A DNA stretch of 64,000 bases from Furcasterigmium furcatum (Eukaryota; Ascomycota; Sordariomycetes; Glomerellales; Plectosphaerellaceae). Shown here piece by piece: positions 1 through 11,700 of this stretch. Under the pieces are notes generated by a model. That model had not been told where the DNA came from. It did not search any database and worked only from the letters and a program-made list of their open reading frames with translations. A program made the translations under genes and the position numbers. The stretch is from positions 248,001-312,000 of the forward strand of contig BCIA01000008.1 of the NCBI GenBank assembly GCA_001599815.1. Direction: 5' to 3'. Position 1 is the stretch's first letter. Every line of letters begins with the position of its first letter.

Positions 1-559
1 GTTCTGTCGTGTGTTGGAGTACCTATGTACATTTCTGTTGATTCTGCGGTTTTCTGGGCGAGCTCAACTCGCGACGGCGCGCCGCACATGATACCCCCTG
101 AATGTACTTTCTTGTCTTTTTCTCCCCCATTTCCTCTTCTTTGTCTGCGACGGTGCGCGTCTGACATGTGAATGAACCCGAGGTTGCATTTCTTGAGTGC
201 ATAATATGAGTTGTAATATCATGTGAGTGAGGCCCGACGGCGGTGGACGTCTCCTGTGCAGTCCACTGAGCATGAGCTCAATTCTGTGAGATGATTGGTC
301 GGCGCATCGGGTGGGCTTTGGCTTTGGTGGGCGTCTGACTCTTGTGGTGCGGACATTGAGCATCTGGACCCTCACTCAAACAACTCACAACCATTCATAC
401 ACACCTGGTCGACACGGCTTGTAGGCATCTCACGCGACATAAACAATCTCGAGGACATCTGCTCGGTCGATTCGCAGCGTAGCTTGGCCGCCAGATACAC
501 CGGAGCCACCGCCCCTATCTAGGGCATCCCGCATCTCCCTCACATCCACCACCACCACC
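1..559. other. Upstream region of the histidinol phosphatase gene
   Basis: No coding region is supported here. The last 30 bases before the start codon at 560 are rich in CA and ACC triplets, a common fungal 5' leader composition. The window begins inside this intergenic region, so the promoter may be complete, but I see no clear TATA box. Confidence 0.5.
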
Positions 560-1560
560 ATGGCGTTCACGATGCACTCGCACTCGGGCCAGTTCTGCCC
601 GGGCCACGCCAAGGACCAGCTCGAGGACATCATCCTGCACGCCATCAGCATTGGATACAAGACCATGGGCCTGACGGAGCACATGCCGCGGATGGAGATC
701 GCAGACCTATACCCCGAGGAGGCGAGTCTCCCATCGTGATAGCATCAACGGTCCCCGACTAACACCCCCCTCAGCTCGGCGACGACCCGGCCGCGTCCCT
801 CGCCCTCCTGCCCCCCAGGCACGACGCCTACATCGTCGAGGCCCAGCGCCTCCAGGCCAAGTACGCCTCCCAGATCCACATCCTCATCGGCTTCGAGGGC
901 GAGTGGTACCGTCCGTCGTACGCGGCCTACATCACCTCCCTCGCCGCCCACCCGGCCGTCGACTACTTCATCGGCAGCATCCACCACGTCGACGGCATCC
1001 CCATCGACTACGACGCCGCCTTCTACGCCCGGGCCCGCGAGCACAACAGCAGCCCCGACGCGCCCGCCACGGACGCCGCCCTCTTCGAGCGCTACTACGA
1101 CCAGCAGCACGCCATGCTCTCGGCCCTCCGCCCCCTCGTCGTCGGCCACTTCGACCTCATCCGCCTCCTCGCCGCCTCCCCCGACGCCTGCCCCCGCGCC
1201 GCCCACCCCGGCGTCTGGGCCCGCATCGAGCGCAACCTCGCCCTCGTCGCCTCCTACGGCGGCATCCTCGAGTGCAACTCCTCCGCCCTGCGCAAGGGCC
1301 TCGCCGAGCCCTACCCCGCCCGCGCCATCGCCGAGCGCTGGATCCAGCTCGGCGGCCGCTTCACAATGTCCGACGACAGCCACGGCGTCGCCCAGGTCGC
1401 CACAAACTACGCCCGCGCCGCGCGGTACCTGCAGGGCCTCGGCGTCCGGGAGGTGTGGACCTTCGACCGCGCAGCGCGCGGCGACGGCGAGAAGGGCGTG
1501 CTGACCGAGAGGGCCGTCAGCCTGGACGTGTTCCGCGAGGCGTTCGCTGAGGGGAGCTGA
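560..1560 (+). CDS. HIS2: Histidinol-phosphatase, PHP family
   Basis: Likely hydrolyses L-histidinol phosphate to histidinol in histidine biosynthesis. The model has two exons, 560-721 and 775-1560, giving 315 residues. The N-terminus has the HxH metal motif of the PHP superfamily (H6 and H8, MHSHSG), followed by LTEHMPRMEI. Downstream are GFEGEW, the IGSIHHVDG segment, VVGHFDLIR, and near the end SDDSHGVAQV, all typical metal-site segments of fungal His2 proteins. The intron 722-774 (53 nt) starts with GCGAGT and ends CTCAG, so it is a GC-AG intron. No GT donor nearby keeps the frame as well. The start at 560 is the first ATG, and only it places the HxH motif at the N-terminus. The length fits the fungal family. 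Confidence 0.9.
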
Positions 1561-2081
1561 GCCGCCGAGGGCCGGCGAAGAGAAAGAGAGCTGTCGGGTT
1601 CGGTTGGAGACGATAGAAAGAACCGCCATAGAATAAATAGTAAGAGGAGGATGACCGCAGACTCCTCCGATAATCTCTACATCAAATCAGCAGCCCTCTC
1701 CCAAGCCATGACGCGAGACTATTCGCCAGCCGTTACGCTCCTCGCAGAGGTGGCTGATCACACCGCTTCACGACCCCGTAAGACGTTCGGAATAGACCAT
1801 CTCTAAAGACACTTTCATTCGGTCTCGGCGAGCCATGATGCCGATCTTTGAATGACATGACGTGCTTGGCATCTATCACATCTGCCGGGTGGATTAATGG
1901 AGTAATAGTTGGCTGCACATGTGGAAACCGAGCTCCGACGCCCTTCATGTTACTAGTTCCACCTCCAACATTCCCACTTCAACTCTTATCAATGACAACC
2001 CCTCACCGCCGCGACTCTCACTCACACACCTCACCTCCTCATCTCATCAACACCCACCAGACACAAACAGCACCGCCCACC
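1561..2081. other. Intergenic, histidinol phosphatase to MOSC gene
   Basis: This stretch of 521 bases between two tandem plus-strand genes shows no supported coding region. It should hold the 3' end of the first gene and the promoter of the second. The last 100 bases are rich in CA and CT, as in fungal 5' leaders. Confidence 0.5.
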
Positions 2082-3214
2082 ATGAAGATCACATCCGTAG
2101 GCGCCATCCACCCCCCCTTCCCTGGGCTCGCACAGTTCACTGACCTCACCAGCTCACCGTCTACCCCATCAAGGCCCTGCGCGGCATCCCCCTCGAGTCA
2201 GCCATCATCACCCCCCAGGGCGTCGCCTACGACCGGTCCTTCATCCTCTTCAAGACCCTTGAGGACGGCACTCTCAAGAAGATGCAGGTCGACTCCTTCC
2301 CGGCATGTGCCCTCTTCTCCCAGGAGATCGTCCCCGACGCCGACGGGAACCCAGCCATCGTCGTCCGGTACAACAAGCCTGCTGAGCCCGTCTCACCCGC
2401 GCATCCCCTCCAGGACGAACCCCTCACCGTGCCCTTGAAGCCCGACCTCGCCGACCTGGAGGACATCGCCGTCGACCTCCACGGCAGCCCCGCCCAGGCC
2501 GGCCGCATGCCCGCCGCCCACTGCGACTGGTTCTCCGCCTGCTTCGGCTTCCCCGTCCTCCTCGTCCACATCGGCACTGGCCGCCGCCCCGTCCTCGGCA
2601 CCTTTGCCCCGGGCGCCGCCGAGCGCAAGGCCCGGGAAGCCTCCAGCTGGCTCCCGAGCCCCCTCGCCTCCCTCCTCCCCTGGACCCCCGCCGCCCGGGA
2701 CGACTGGCTCACCTTCACCGACTGCGCCGCGCTCCTCGTCACCTCCGAGTCCTCCCTGGCCGCCGTCAGCGCCCGCCTCCCCGCCGACGAGCCGGCCCAG
2801 ATGCACAGGTTCCGCCCGAACATCGTCCTCGACGGCGCCGGCGAGCCCGAGTGGGCCGAGGACTACTGGGCTGAGCTTCTCCTCGCCCCCCAACAGCGCC
2901 GCCTCCTTCTCACGGCTAACTGCGTCCGCTGCACCTCCCTCAACGTCGACTACGACACCGGCCGCCCCGCGAACGGCGAGTCCGGTGCTATCCTCAAGAA
3001 ACTCATGAAAGACCGCCGCGTCGACGCCGGCAGCAAGTACTCCCCCGTCTTCGGCCGCTACGCCTTCCTCGACGACAGCGCCGGCGACGAATTCACCCTC
3101 CGCGTTGGCGACGAAGTTACCGTTGCCAAACGCAACGATGAGCGCACCGTCTGGGACTGGCCGAGCCTGGGCAACGACCGGCCCCCGAAGAAGTCCGTCG
3201 CGCCGGGGGCGNAA
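2082..3214 (+). CDS. MOSC domain protein, amidoxime-reducing-component-like
   Basis: Predicted molybdenum-cofactor sulfurase C-terminal (MOSC) protein with an N-terminal MOSC beta-barrel. It resembles the mitochondrial amidoxime reducing component, a Mo-dependent reductase of N-hydroxylated compounds. A 15-nt first exon (2082-2096) encodes MKITS. The intron is 2097-2152 (56 nt, GTAGGC...CACCAG). Exon 2 starts LTVYPIKALRG, the usual start of the beta-barrel domain. The MOSC part has RFRPNIVLDG and LTANCVRCTSLNVDYDTG, the latter containing the conserved cysteine region. The end is set by codon NAA at 3212. If N is T this is TAA and the protein is 358 residues, a normal family length. Otherwise the frame runs on to 3397 through sequence unlike the family. 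The specific substrate is unknown. Confidence 0.8.
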
Positions 3215-5542
3215 AACNCACCCGCCGCAGCCCCCCCTGTCCCGTCCCACGACAGCGGACTGGGACCTTGCCACGCTGAAAGCATGGAAAGTTGCCGCAC
3301 CTTGCCACGTTGCGACTCCGCGCCTTGGGAGGATCCCGCGACCCCTGCCCAGCGGGCGGCGGGCGGTCCTCAGCTCGCACAAGCCACGGGCCCGTGACAC
3401 AGACCAGGCAGGGCGCCGCCGGAAACGACCCGGCCCTTCAGATGCCTCGGGAGGCTCCCGGGGCTTACCCCGTCCACTGCCCCGGAGTAGGACCGGGGCT
3501 TGACGGCGGTCGCATCGAGTGAGACAAACACGCTGGGGCCAGCGAGGCTGCTGCGGGCGTCACGTCTCCTCCCCGAGTCCCTAACGGCTGGGCATCACTG
3601 TGAAACCGAAGCCCCGTTCGTCCCGTGGTCCCCCCTAAGCGTTGCATTGCTGGCCTCATCGCCGCCCGTTCGACTTCAGCGCGCTGATTGCCCGTTCGGG
3701 TGCCTCGCCGTTGGCATCATGTAGCAGCCAGAGTGGCACCGGGCCATGTCGCGGGCGTCGCGGACCACTAGAATCCCCATCTAGTGACCGGCCTAGTTGC
3801 ACCATAGTGGGTATTGTATCCCTGGAGGGATTGATGGGACCAAAGAGATATCATGGCCTCACTGCCCCGTCGGCGATCTCGAGGACGGACCGACCTGTCG
3901 CCGCCACGCCGCGAGATTCGCTCGGTACCTGCCGTGTTACGGTACACGGGAGCCTCATTTCGACCGCACCTCAACTCATCCTGGCAATCTTCACGTCGCC
4001 TCGCTCGCCCGACTTGCAGAGCCAGATGAGCATGTCATGTCTGTAGTTAGTGACGACCCAGTTTCAGGTCAATTGCGCTTCATGCCCGTTGCCCTCTGAC
4101 TGGCTGGTGAGCAATATCGGGGGATGATGAGAGGCTGGCTGATCCGGCAGACCGGTACCCACCCAGGGGATGATCGGGGAGACAGTAATGATGGTGAAAT
4201 TAAGAACAGTTGACCGCTATCGAGTAAGAGGGCGCACTCGCCGTGCATCACCTTCCGAGAACCCAAGTCGCCAGACACCGGAGAGGCGGAAGAACTAGGA
4301 AATAACCAAACCATGTGCTGTGGTGACCAGGGTATTGTCCTCCAAAGCAAAAGCACCAACCAGAAATGACATGAGGAAAAAAAAAAACCAGGAACTGTCC
4401 AGCAGCCTCGAACCCGGGGCAATGCCGAGCAGAAGAGCCGTGGTGGCGCGGGTGGTGATGCTCGACTGGGACCATAGCCCACAGGGCACCCTGAGCTAGT
4501 GCAGCGCAGTTGCAGACCGGTCAGTCAGGGGCCTCACGTTGTGGTTGATGAGGCCACTAATAAGCGAGAGCCGATCTGACTTGATGGACATGGGGGTGCC
4601 TGGGTCCCCCCAAGATGACGTTCCACAGTGTCGGCGACCGCCCGAGTGGTCCGGGACCCCGGCCTGCAACCACACCTGGCATGCTGATCCCCCTGGAGCT
4701 TGGGAGGAGGGGCCACAGGGCCACACGCAATCCACGTGTGCCGTGCAGGATGCCAAAATTGGCACGTCGACACTAGCCAGGGGGAGCCACAGCGGGCGAC
4801 CCTGCCGTGGATACAGGAGGCCCGCAATCGTGAGCATGTTTCCGCCGGCCGCACAGGTGCGCGTACGGACGTACGTAGGCATGTCTTCGTCATTGGCCGG
4901 ATAAAGTCGGGATCACATTGATCGATTAGGATTATTAGTTTGAGTTGATGGGGGCACTGGTCGTCGGTGGTCGTCGGCGGTGGTCGTCGTGGTCGTCGTC
5001 GAAAGGAGGAATCGGAAGACGTGAAGCCGAGGGCTAATAATTGGCGACCATGTGGCATGTGAGCCACCCTCAGGCCACCGGCGCCCGCGCGCCCGCGGAA
5101 GGAAATCTGTCCGTGGGTATCACTGTCTGCCCGAGCAGCGGTCGCGGCATTACCCGCGCGCATTGTGTCATGTTCGTCGTTTCTGTTCGTTGTCGCGTGT
5201 TGAATCCGGGTTGCCCCGCCTGTCTTTTCTGGAACCAGCGTCAGCCGACACCCGCGGAGCTTGTTTGAGGATGATCAGGCACGGCGCATCAGCCGCGCTG
5301 CAGGAACATGTCGGCCGGGTGGGAGTGCAGCTGCGAAGCGAGCGAGGGATGCGCAGCGCCGGGACCGAATGAAATGGCGAACCAGAGGGATGGGTTCTGG
5401 AGGCATATAGTACCTGCAGAAGCGAGGGCGCGGCGGCGGCGGAGGTGGCGGCCCCGGCGAATACTGTACGTACCTGCGATATGCGGCCACACACGGGGCA
5501 TGACCGCCCTCCATTCCGTTAGGCTCCTGAACGCCGGCGCCC
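3215..5542. other. Intergenic, no gene recognised
   Basis: About 2.3 kb without a convincing reading frame on either strand. Open frames here are short and show no family resemblance. There is an A-run near 4377-4387 and a GGTCGTCG-type repeat near 4959-5001. An ambiguous base at 3218 lies just inside the left border, so small assembly errors are possible. Confidence 0.5.
4959..5001. repeat. Degenerate (GGTCGTCG) microsatellite
   Basis: Imperfect tandem units of GGTCGTCG and GGTCGTCGT run through this stretch. It lies in the gene-free interval and does not overlap a recognised gene. Confidence 0.7.
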
Positions 5543-5707
5543 TCAGGCAGCCCCGGTGCAGGGCCGGCAACACTTGAGTTTGCAGTAGATGCACTGCCAG
5601 ATCATCCAGGTCGGGCCGGCGTGGCAGAAGGCGCAGGTGAACTGGATGAGCGTGTTGTCCGACTTGACCAGCTCGAAGGAGTGGGCGCAGCTACCGGTGA
5701 CAGCCAT
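5543..5707 (-). CDS. Small cysteine-rich protein, 54 residues
   Basis: A short uninterrupted frame from ATG at 5707 to TGA at 5543-5545. The protein has nine cysteines in a zinc-ribbon-like layout: C7-x-H9, then C25-x2-C28-H29, C39-x2-C42, and C46-C47-x2-C50. Between these lie FTCAFCHAGP and QCIYCKLKCCRPC. From memory, this motif order resembles small conserved proteins of unknown function in filamentous ascomycetes. I have no experimental function to offer. There is no signal peptide, so a zinc-binding cytosolic or nuclear protein is more likely than a secreted effector. The start context (GCCATCATGG) is good. Upstream on the minus strand, a GTGAGT donor near 5960 and a TATAAAT-like AT-rich element near 6550 suggest a long, possibly spliced 5' leader. 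Coding status needs transcript support. Confidence 0.65.
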   Translation of the reverse strand: MAVTGSCAHSFELVKSDNTLIQFTCAFCHAGPTWMIWQCIYCKLKCCRPCTGAA

Positions 5708-8700
5708 GATGGCGTGCTGGGGAAGCCTGGACTTGGGCGGGAGGACACTCGTTTCTCAAGATCGGATGAGCCTGTTTTGGGTGTCAGTCTCGGTATCGTC
5801 AGACCTTTCCCCATTGCTGTTTTGAAGATTTCCCCGGCCATGACATGTAGGATGGAACGGCCCGAGTCCTTCTGGAACGCCTCGGAAGGCTGTGAGGGGG
5901 GGAGGAGGACGAGGAGGAGGGGGAGCAGGCGGAGGGCTGAGGTGTTGCACTCACCGAAGGAGGAATGGGCTGGTGTCAGTCGGAGTTAACTCCGCGCTGT
6001 GTGAGGTGCGTCTGTGTCTGTGTCTGCGTCCGTGTCTGAAGGAGTGGCTTGCTCGAATGGCCCCGGAAAGAAAGAAGAAAAGAAAGCAGGCGGAGCAGGA
6101 GGAGGCGCAATTGAGGTTGAAGGATCACACTGATGTGAACGATGAATGCGAGCAGCCCCCGGGGAATTTATCCTGGAGTCCCGGTCGTGCGTGCGTACGT
6201 GAACCGTCGGGGAAAAGAGGCCACCTCAAGTCCAGTCAAGACCAATAAGTGCTGACGCAAGGTTGAGCCCAAGAATGCAGCTTGACTCTTTGAGACTATC
6301 GATGGTCAGTGCCGAACGAGTCAGGCAGGGCGGCAGGTGCAACGGAAGACCGGAAGGAACGATGAGAATGGGCTGGTGCTTGCCGGTGCTTGCTGGTGCT
6401 GCGGACCGGTTGCGGGCCTGCAAGGTTGTTCCTTCCTCGCGATGTTTAGGGCCGAAACGTACCAGGTGAAGATTGGGTTTAGTCAGGAGCGAAGCTTTGA
6501 AGCTTTCGGGCGAGGATGAGTCGATGTTTGGCCAACGGCTTCCTCCCTCTTATTTATGGATGTTTCGTCTTTTGCGCTCGCAGCGAACCGCAGCAAACCG
6601 ACAACACTGACCGCTCCCGTGCTGGCTGGCTGGGTACTTGTTGCTTCTGTCTGTCTGACCGCACAGCTGTTTGTTATGTCGGTCTCCACCGACGGACGGA
6701 CGGCCGCACACAGCAGCGAGCGCGCGCAACGGCGGAAAAGAAGACGATGCGCCGACTCGACGTCGACGGCAGGGAGTTGAGGCGGTCGAAGCAGGCCGCA
6801 AGCAGGCAAGCAATTGAACGCCCCGGTTTCCGATGAGACCGACAGGGCAGGGCTTGTCTTGTGCGATTCCTCTGCCGTGGCCTGACACAGGCACGCAATT
6901 CCAACGATTCTTCGAGGCAATCGATTGAGGAGGTGCCTCGGGACGATAACGAACGAACCCTGCCAACCGGACCGGTTCCTTTCTGCGCTGGCTGGTCTGT
7001 CTGGCCGAACTCAATCCGCCTTGGATGATGCGAGCACCGCACAGATGTTCTGGACGGGCCCAATTCTTCAGGGACTGTTCTGGTCCTGTCCCGTGCCGTG
7101 ACCTTGGGCTTGACCCGAGGCCGACGATCTGGGCTTTGGATCTCTGGATCTTCGGCAGTCGAGAGCGGAATCGCTCCTGAGTCGTCGATGTGCCGGCAGC
7201 GAGTGGTGCAGCTTACACAGGGTGGCCGGATTAGGCAGTGCAGCAGAGTCAGTGCAGCAGCTGCCGTGAGCAAGCAAGCACGTGAAGAGGATGGGACCAC
7301 GAGCGAGGTGTCGTGTACAAGTAGGGGCGGCCTGGCTGACGTGACGCACGACAGGCCGGACGGGACGAAGGGGGGGGCTCGATTGATTCCGGTAGGTAGG
7401 GGATATAAGTGAGAATGAATAAGGGCAGCAGTGAGTGATAGGATCCTTCTCGGTATGTGGTCGAGTTCCGAATTTCGTCGGTCAAATGCCCTTGGGGTCC
7501 ATTTCCTTTAAGTACTTACAGCTTGCTGCCAGCCAGCCAGCCCATGCGGTCCGCATGCAAGCATGCAACACTCATCAAATCTGCCAGCATAGGTACGGAC
7601 GGACGTACGTACGAATACAAGCCGACCGACCTACCTACCTACTCTTACCCTGCCCCGTCTCCGTCCCCGTCCGTCCAGGCCAGGGCCAGATGCGCGCGCG
7701 CGCGCAGGTAGCCAGGCAGAGAGACAGGCCCAGTCAGTACCTACATACGAGACCACCACCAAACGACAGGTCATCACTGGTCGGATCGTCCCAGTTCCAG
7801 ACATCTCTCTTGCCCAGACGGAACCCACAAGTCTTCTGCACATCCCATCCCATCTTGCTCCTCCACCACCCCCTGGCCCTGTCCTGTCACTTCGCGCGGC
7901 ACCCACACATCTCTTGGTGGCCCCGGACTGCCCTGTGCCCTGCCCTGCCCTGTCCGGCGGCCAAAATGACGACGACCACGACCACGAGCGCGCCGCCCCA
8001 GGCACCCCCAATTGCCGTCTCCACACCATGATGGGTGAGACCGTTGTTGGTACGATGATGGGAAATCCGACAGCTGCTTGACAGGCCAGGGCTGGCCGCC
8101 GACATGGGTCCCATCCCAGAACATGGGACGAAATTTTACTACTGCCGCCCCTCTGCTCTGCCACCACCCAGACTTGAGGGGGACAAGGGCCAGGGGGGGC
8201 CGAGGGTATGGGAAGCCCGTCAAGGTGGCCTTGTCCACGACTCCAAGCCCTTTCCACACGGCGGGGCAAGTGTGCCAGGGGTCATGCGCCTCCAATCGTT
8301 ACAACCGCACCCATCGTCCGTCGTGGATGCTTCTAGGTACGAAGTACATACGACCTTCTCTCTCTCTCTCTTGCTTGCTGCACCTACCGGTGGATATCAA
8401 TGCAGATTCCGGACGCCCGGCCGTCTTCTCGTCACTCTGTTTGTCCCTCACGGCCGATCTGGGTCGCCCTCCTCCTCCTCTTCCTTCTGATGCCCTGCTC
8501 CCTACTCCTACGTCCAACTGCCATCATCGTGCCCTCCACGTTGAAACCGCTCCGCCGTCATCCGCCGCGGCCCCGGCCTCGCGAGCCCGCGGATGCTATG
8601 ACCGCCGCCATACAAGGACAAGGCCATACCGAGGGCTCGCACCCTCATCTATCTACCCCTTGGGCTCGGTAGTGCTGCCGGCAAGTCTCCCGTGTTGGGT

Positions 8701-11700
8701 ATCTTCCCCGCGTGACACCTCTGCGGCTTCGAGCTCAGACCCCAGAGATAGGCAGTCGCCTCCTCTGCGTGCGCCATGATCTTAGTCCTGCCCAGAACTT
8801 GACTGGTTGTCCGCACATGTGTGTGCCGGCGAGCGGGGTTGACGGCCATGTCGACCGACCCGCCGCCAGCACGACGCCTGATTGTTGGACACAAGAGTGC
8901 GTCCACCATCGAATCGGCTTGCAGACGACAGCCCACGACTCTCTGCTGGAAACGGGCAAGATCGGTTGCCACCCGGAGGCGTCGTCCTTGAATCGATGGG
9001 TAAAGCTCGTAGGCTCACGGCTGCCGGCAACAGCACCCGCCCCTCCTGCCCAACCCCCCTTAGCTCGAGCAGCTATAACTGCCTTGCTGGGCCAAGAGCG
9101 GAACGCCCTCATCCTAGCCCATGGGTGTGGCCCTTCTGACAGGGTTTCCATGCTGGAAACAACCAGAAGTGTTCCCCATGTCCGGCCTACGGGCCTCTGG
9201 GCAGCAGGCCACTTCGCACAGAGGAGATTCTCTGTCACCCCCTTCAGCCGAGTTAGCGTGCATGGCCTTCCTGTTCTTTTCATGTTCTGTGTGGCAGATG
9301 TCCGGGAGAACAGACCTTTCTCCTCGGCAAAACAGTCCGTCCACATAGCCTATGGGCACGATTATGCATTCCGGGCTCGAAGTGATCGATCGTTCGAGAA
9401 AAGCTTCTGATTCGACTCGAAACACAAACTTGCAAGGCCTCCGTAGCGTGACTGGCGCACCATTCTTGCTGACCGAGTGTCGACATCGGTCAATAGGCTG
9501 CTAGCCCGTGGGTGGAAGACGCCGGCGTCAATATTGCCATCCCGAGGCGGGATGATCAGGGGTTAGACCGGTCGTGCAGTCCTACCAATCGGCGGCGGAC
9601 ATGAAGTTCGCCTCCATCATGAGCATGGTCATCTGAACAGGCCTCAATGTATTGAAATGACTGGCCTGGAAAGTCGGCCTCATGGATCGTCAGTTCTAGA
9701 ACTTCGGATGGAGGAGCAGGGATGCTACGTACGTATGTACCATGCGCAGACATCAATGGCTCAGCTAGAAAGACGCCCATGGAAGATCCCACGCGTGGAG
9801 ACTCGACTGGCGCAGCCAGCTGCCGGGCTGGGGAGCCCCTTCGGGCAAGGAGGAGCATGTAACTTACTGTTCCCCAGAAGGATCAGTTTTCCAAGCTAAC
9901 CGAACAAAGTACTCCCGGGCTCCTTTCGGGGAAGCCAGCTGTCCCACCTTCGATGTCGCCAGATACATAGTTCGGACGCAAAGCGTTTGGTAGGAGTAAG
10001 CCTGAGGCTTTGACGACGGCTTCCCGGCAGGGGTCATCGTTCAGGGGTCTCGGTACTCGCCTTGTCTGTACAGGCGGGCAAACGTTGACGATGTGGTATC
10101 GTCTTGAGATTCCCGTGTCAGCCAAAAATAGCCAGGGCCGAGGCAGAGCAGATAGGCCAATATAGTGGCGACATGAGGTCGATGCGTCTGCATGCCTGGG
10201 CGAGGAAGTAGGAGATCGCAGGGTCGTTTTGTGGGCTATCCCGAGCTGACACTGACCGCACGTCAGGCCTTCCTCCTTGTGACGCCAGCGAACTGAAGCA
10301 GCAAGATGGGCTGGCCATCAGCAACGCTAGTCTCCGAGCGCTCACATGGACGGGGCATGCATGACGCAAACGATGATGACCCCTTCACGGTTCCTCGGCC
10401 GCCGAGGAGTGGCGTTCGGTAGCGAAGGGGGGCCATCAGTGCGTTTCTTGTCTACTGGGATCGGATAAGCCTGGTCACCGTTCGGACAACAAGGTTTGGT
10501 CCGTGTTCCCATGGATGCCGAGCGTGGAAGAGTCCAAGCCGGCTTTGGATTCGATGAAAGGACCACGGCGAGGGTCACTGCCAGATCGGTACCGTGTCGC
10601 GGGGTAATCCCGGAGATGACTAGGAACGGTGATGTCAGTGACTGCTTGTTCACTAGATTGATATGATGCGGCGTCGTAAGGGGGGGCAAGACGCGCGGTT
10701 ATGGAAATTTCCGTCGTCTGAGGTTGATGAGAAGGGTGCGGTGATGGGTAGGGAGGGCGGGAGCGATGTGGAAAGGGAGTGGGCAGTGCAAGAGAATCTG
10801 ACCATGGACAGCCATTGATGCGAGGCGACAGGCAAAGCCCGTTGGTTGGGAGATTGACGATGCAGCAGATCATGTCGTCCTTGATGTGTCGTTGTCGTGG
10901 AGTTCAAGGTCAAGTTTGATATGGAGCCCCAAATAGGTGAGACGGATGTGATTCTGAAACGTCGACCCTGAAATGAGCCTTGCCCTTCTGAGGTGGACAG
11001 CACGGACAGGGCAGGTAGTAGGTTAGGTAAGTATGTACACTTAACTCCGCGCCGGGACACGAGGGGGCCAAAAGCAGTGGCAGTTGCGGCGCCGAACCGG
11101 GCCTGCCCCGGTCGACGCATGCTCTTTCCTCGCTCTGGGCTTGTTGAATCCATGCCGAGATTGGCGATGGTGCAGTGCAGTCAAGCAAGAGCAGGTGCAA
11201 CCAACCTAAACCGATGGCCCCTCGGTACCTACAGTAGCGCCTTCCCGACCCGACGAAGTTGGCAGGCTGACTCAGCATCTATGCCCTGTGTCTCTTCCCC
11301 TTCCTGGTAGCACGGGCAGGACCGAGTACCCCAGAGTTGAGCCCCGCACCGAGTACTTCATCGTGCCCCTTTCTCGCATCTGGCACTCTCCACCACCACC
11401 ACTTCACATCACCAGCCGCCAAACATGTCCTCAGTCCAAAACAGGTGCTACTCCGACGCCAATCTCCCTCAGCACCGCCCAGCCGTACCTACTCATTATC
11501 CTCAGGTAGCGCTTGGGATTCTGTTCTGGGCTCTCACCTCAATCACCTTCGCTCAGATGTCCTCAACGGTGGCTTTGTCTGCCGCCATCTCTCCACCATC
11601 CTTGCCCCAGACTTATGCCGGTTAAAGTCCCTCGAGGCCTTGGCTCACACCACGGTATGGTCCTGCAGATTCCCAATCTCACACCCTCTCTCGCTAATCA

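Noticed and set aside
745..1629. Minus-strand frame of 294 codons
   Set aside because: Antisense shadow of the histidinol phosphatase exon with repetitive Val-Gly-Asp composition.
2393..3400. Long minus-strand frame opposite the MOSC gene
   Set aside because: It mirrors a GC-rich coding exon, is Gly/Ala/Val/Arg-rich, and has no domain. The plus strand encodes a clear MOSC protein.
4385..4440. Possible tRNA because of a T-loop-like TTCGAGG on the minus strand
   Set aside because: The flanking bases do not form a T stem or acceptor stem.
8712..9410. Frame of 232 codons in the gene-free interval
   Set aside because: No domain, no codon bias like that of neighbouring genes, and an equally long frame overlaps on the other strand.
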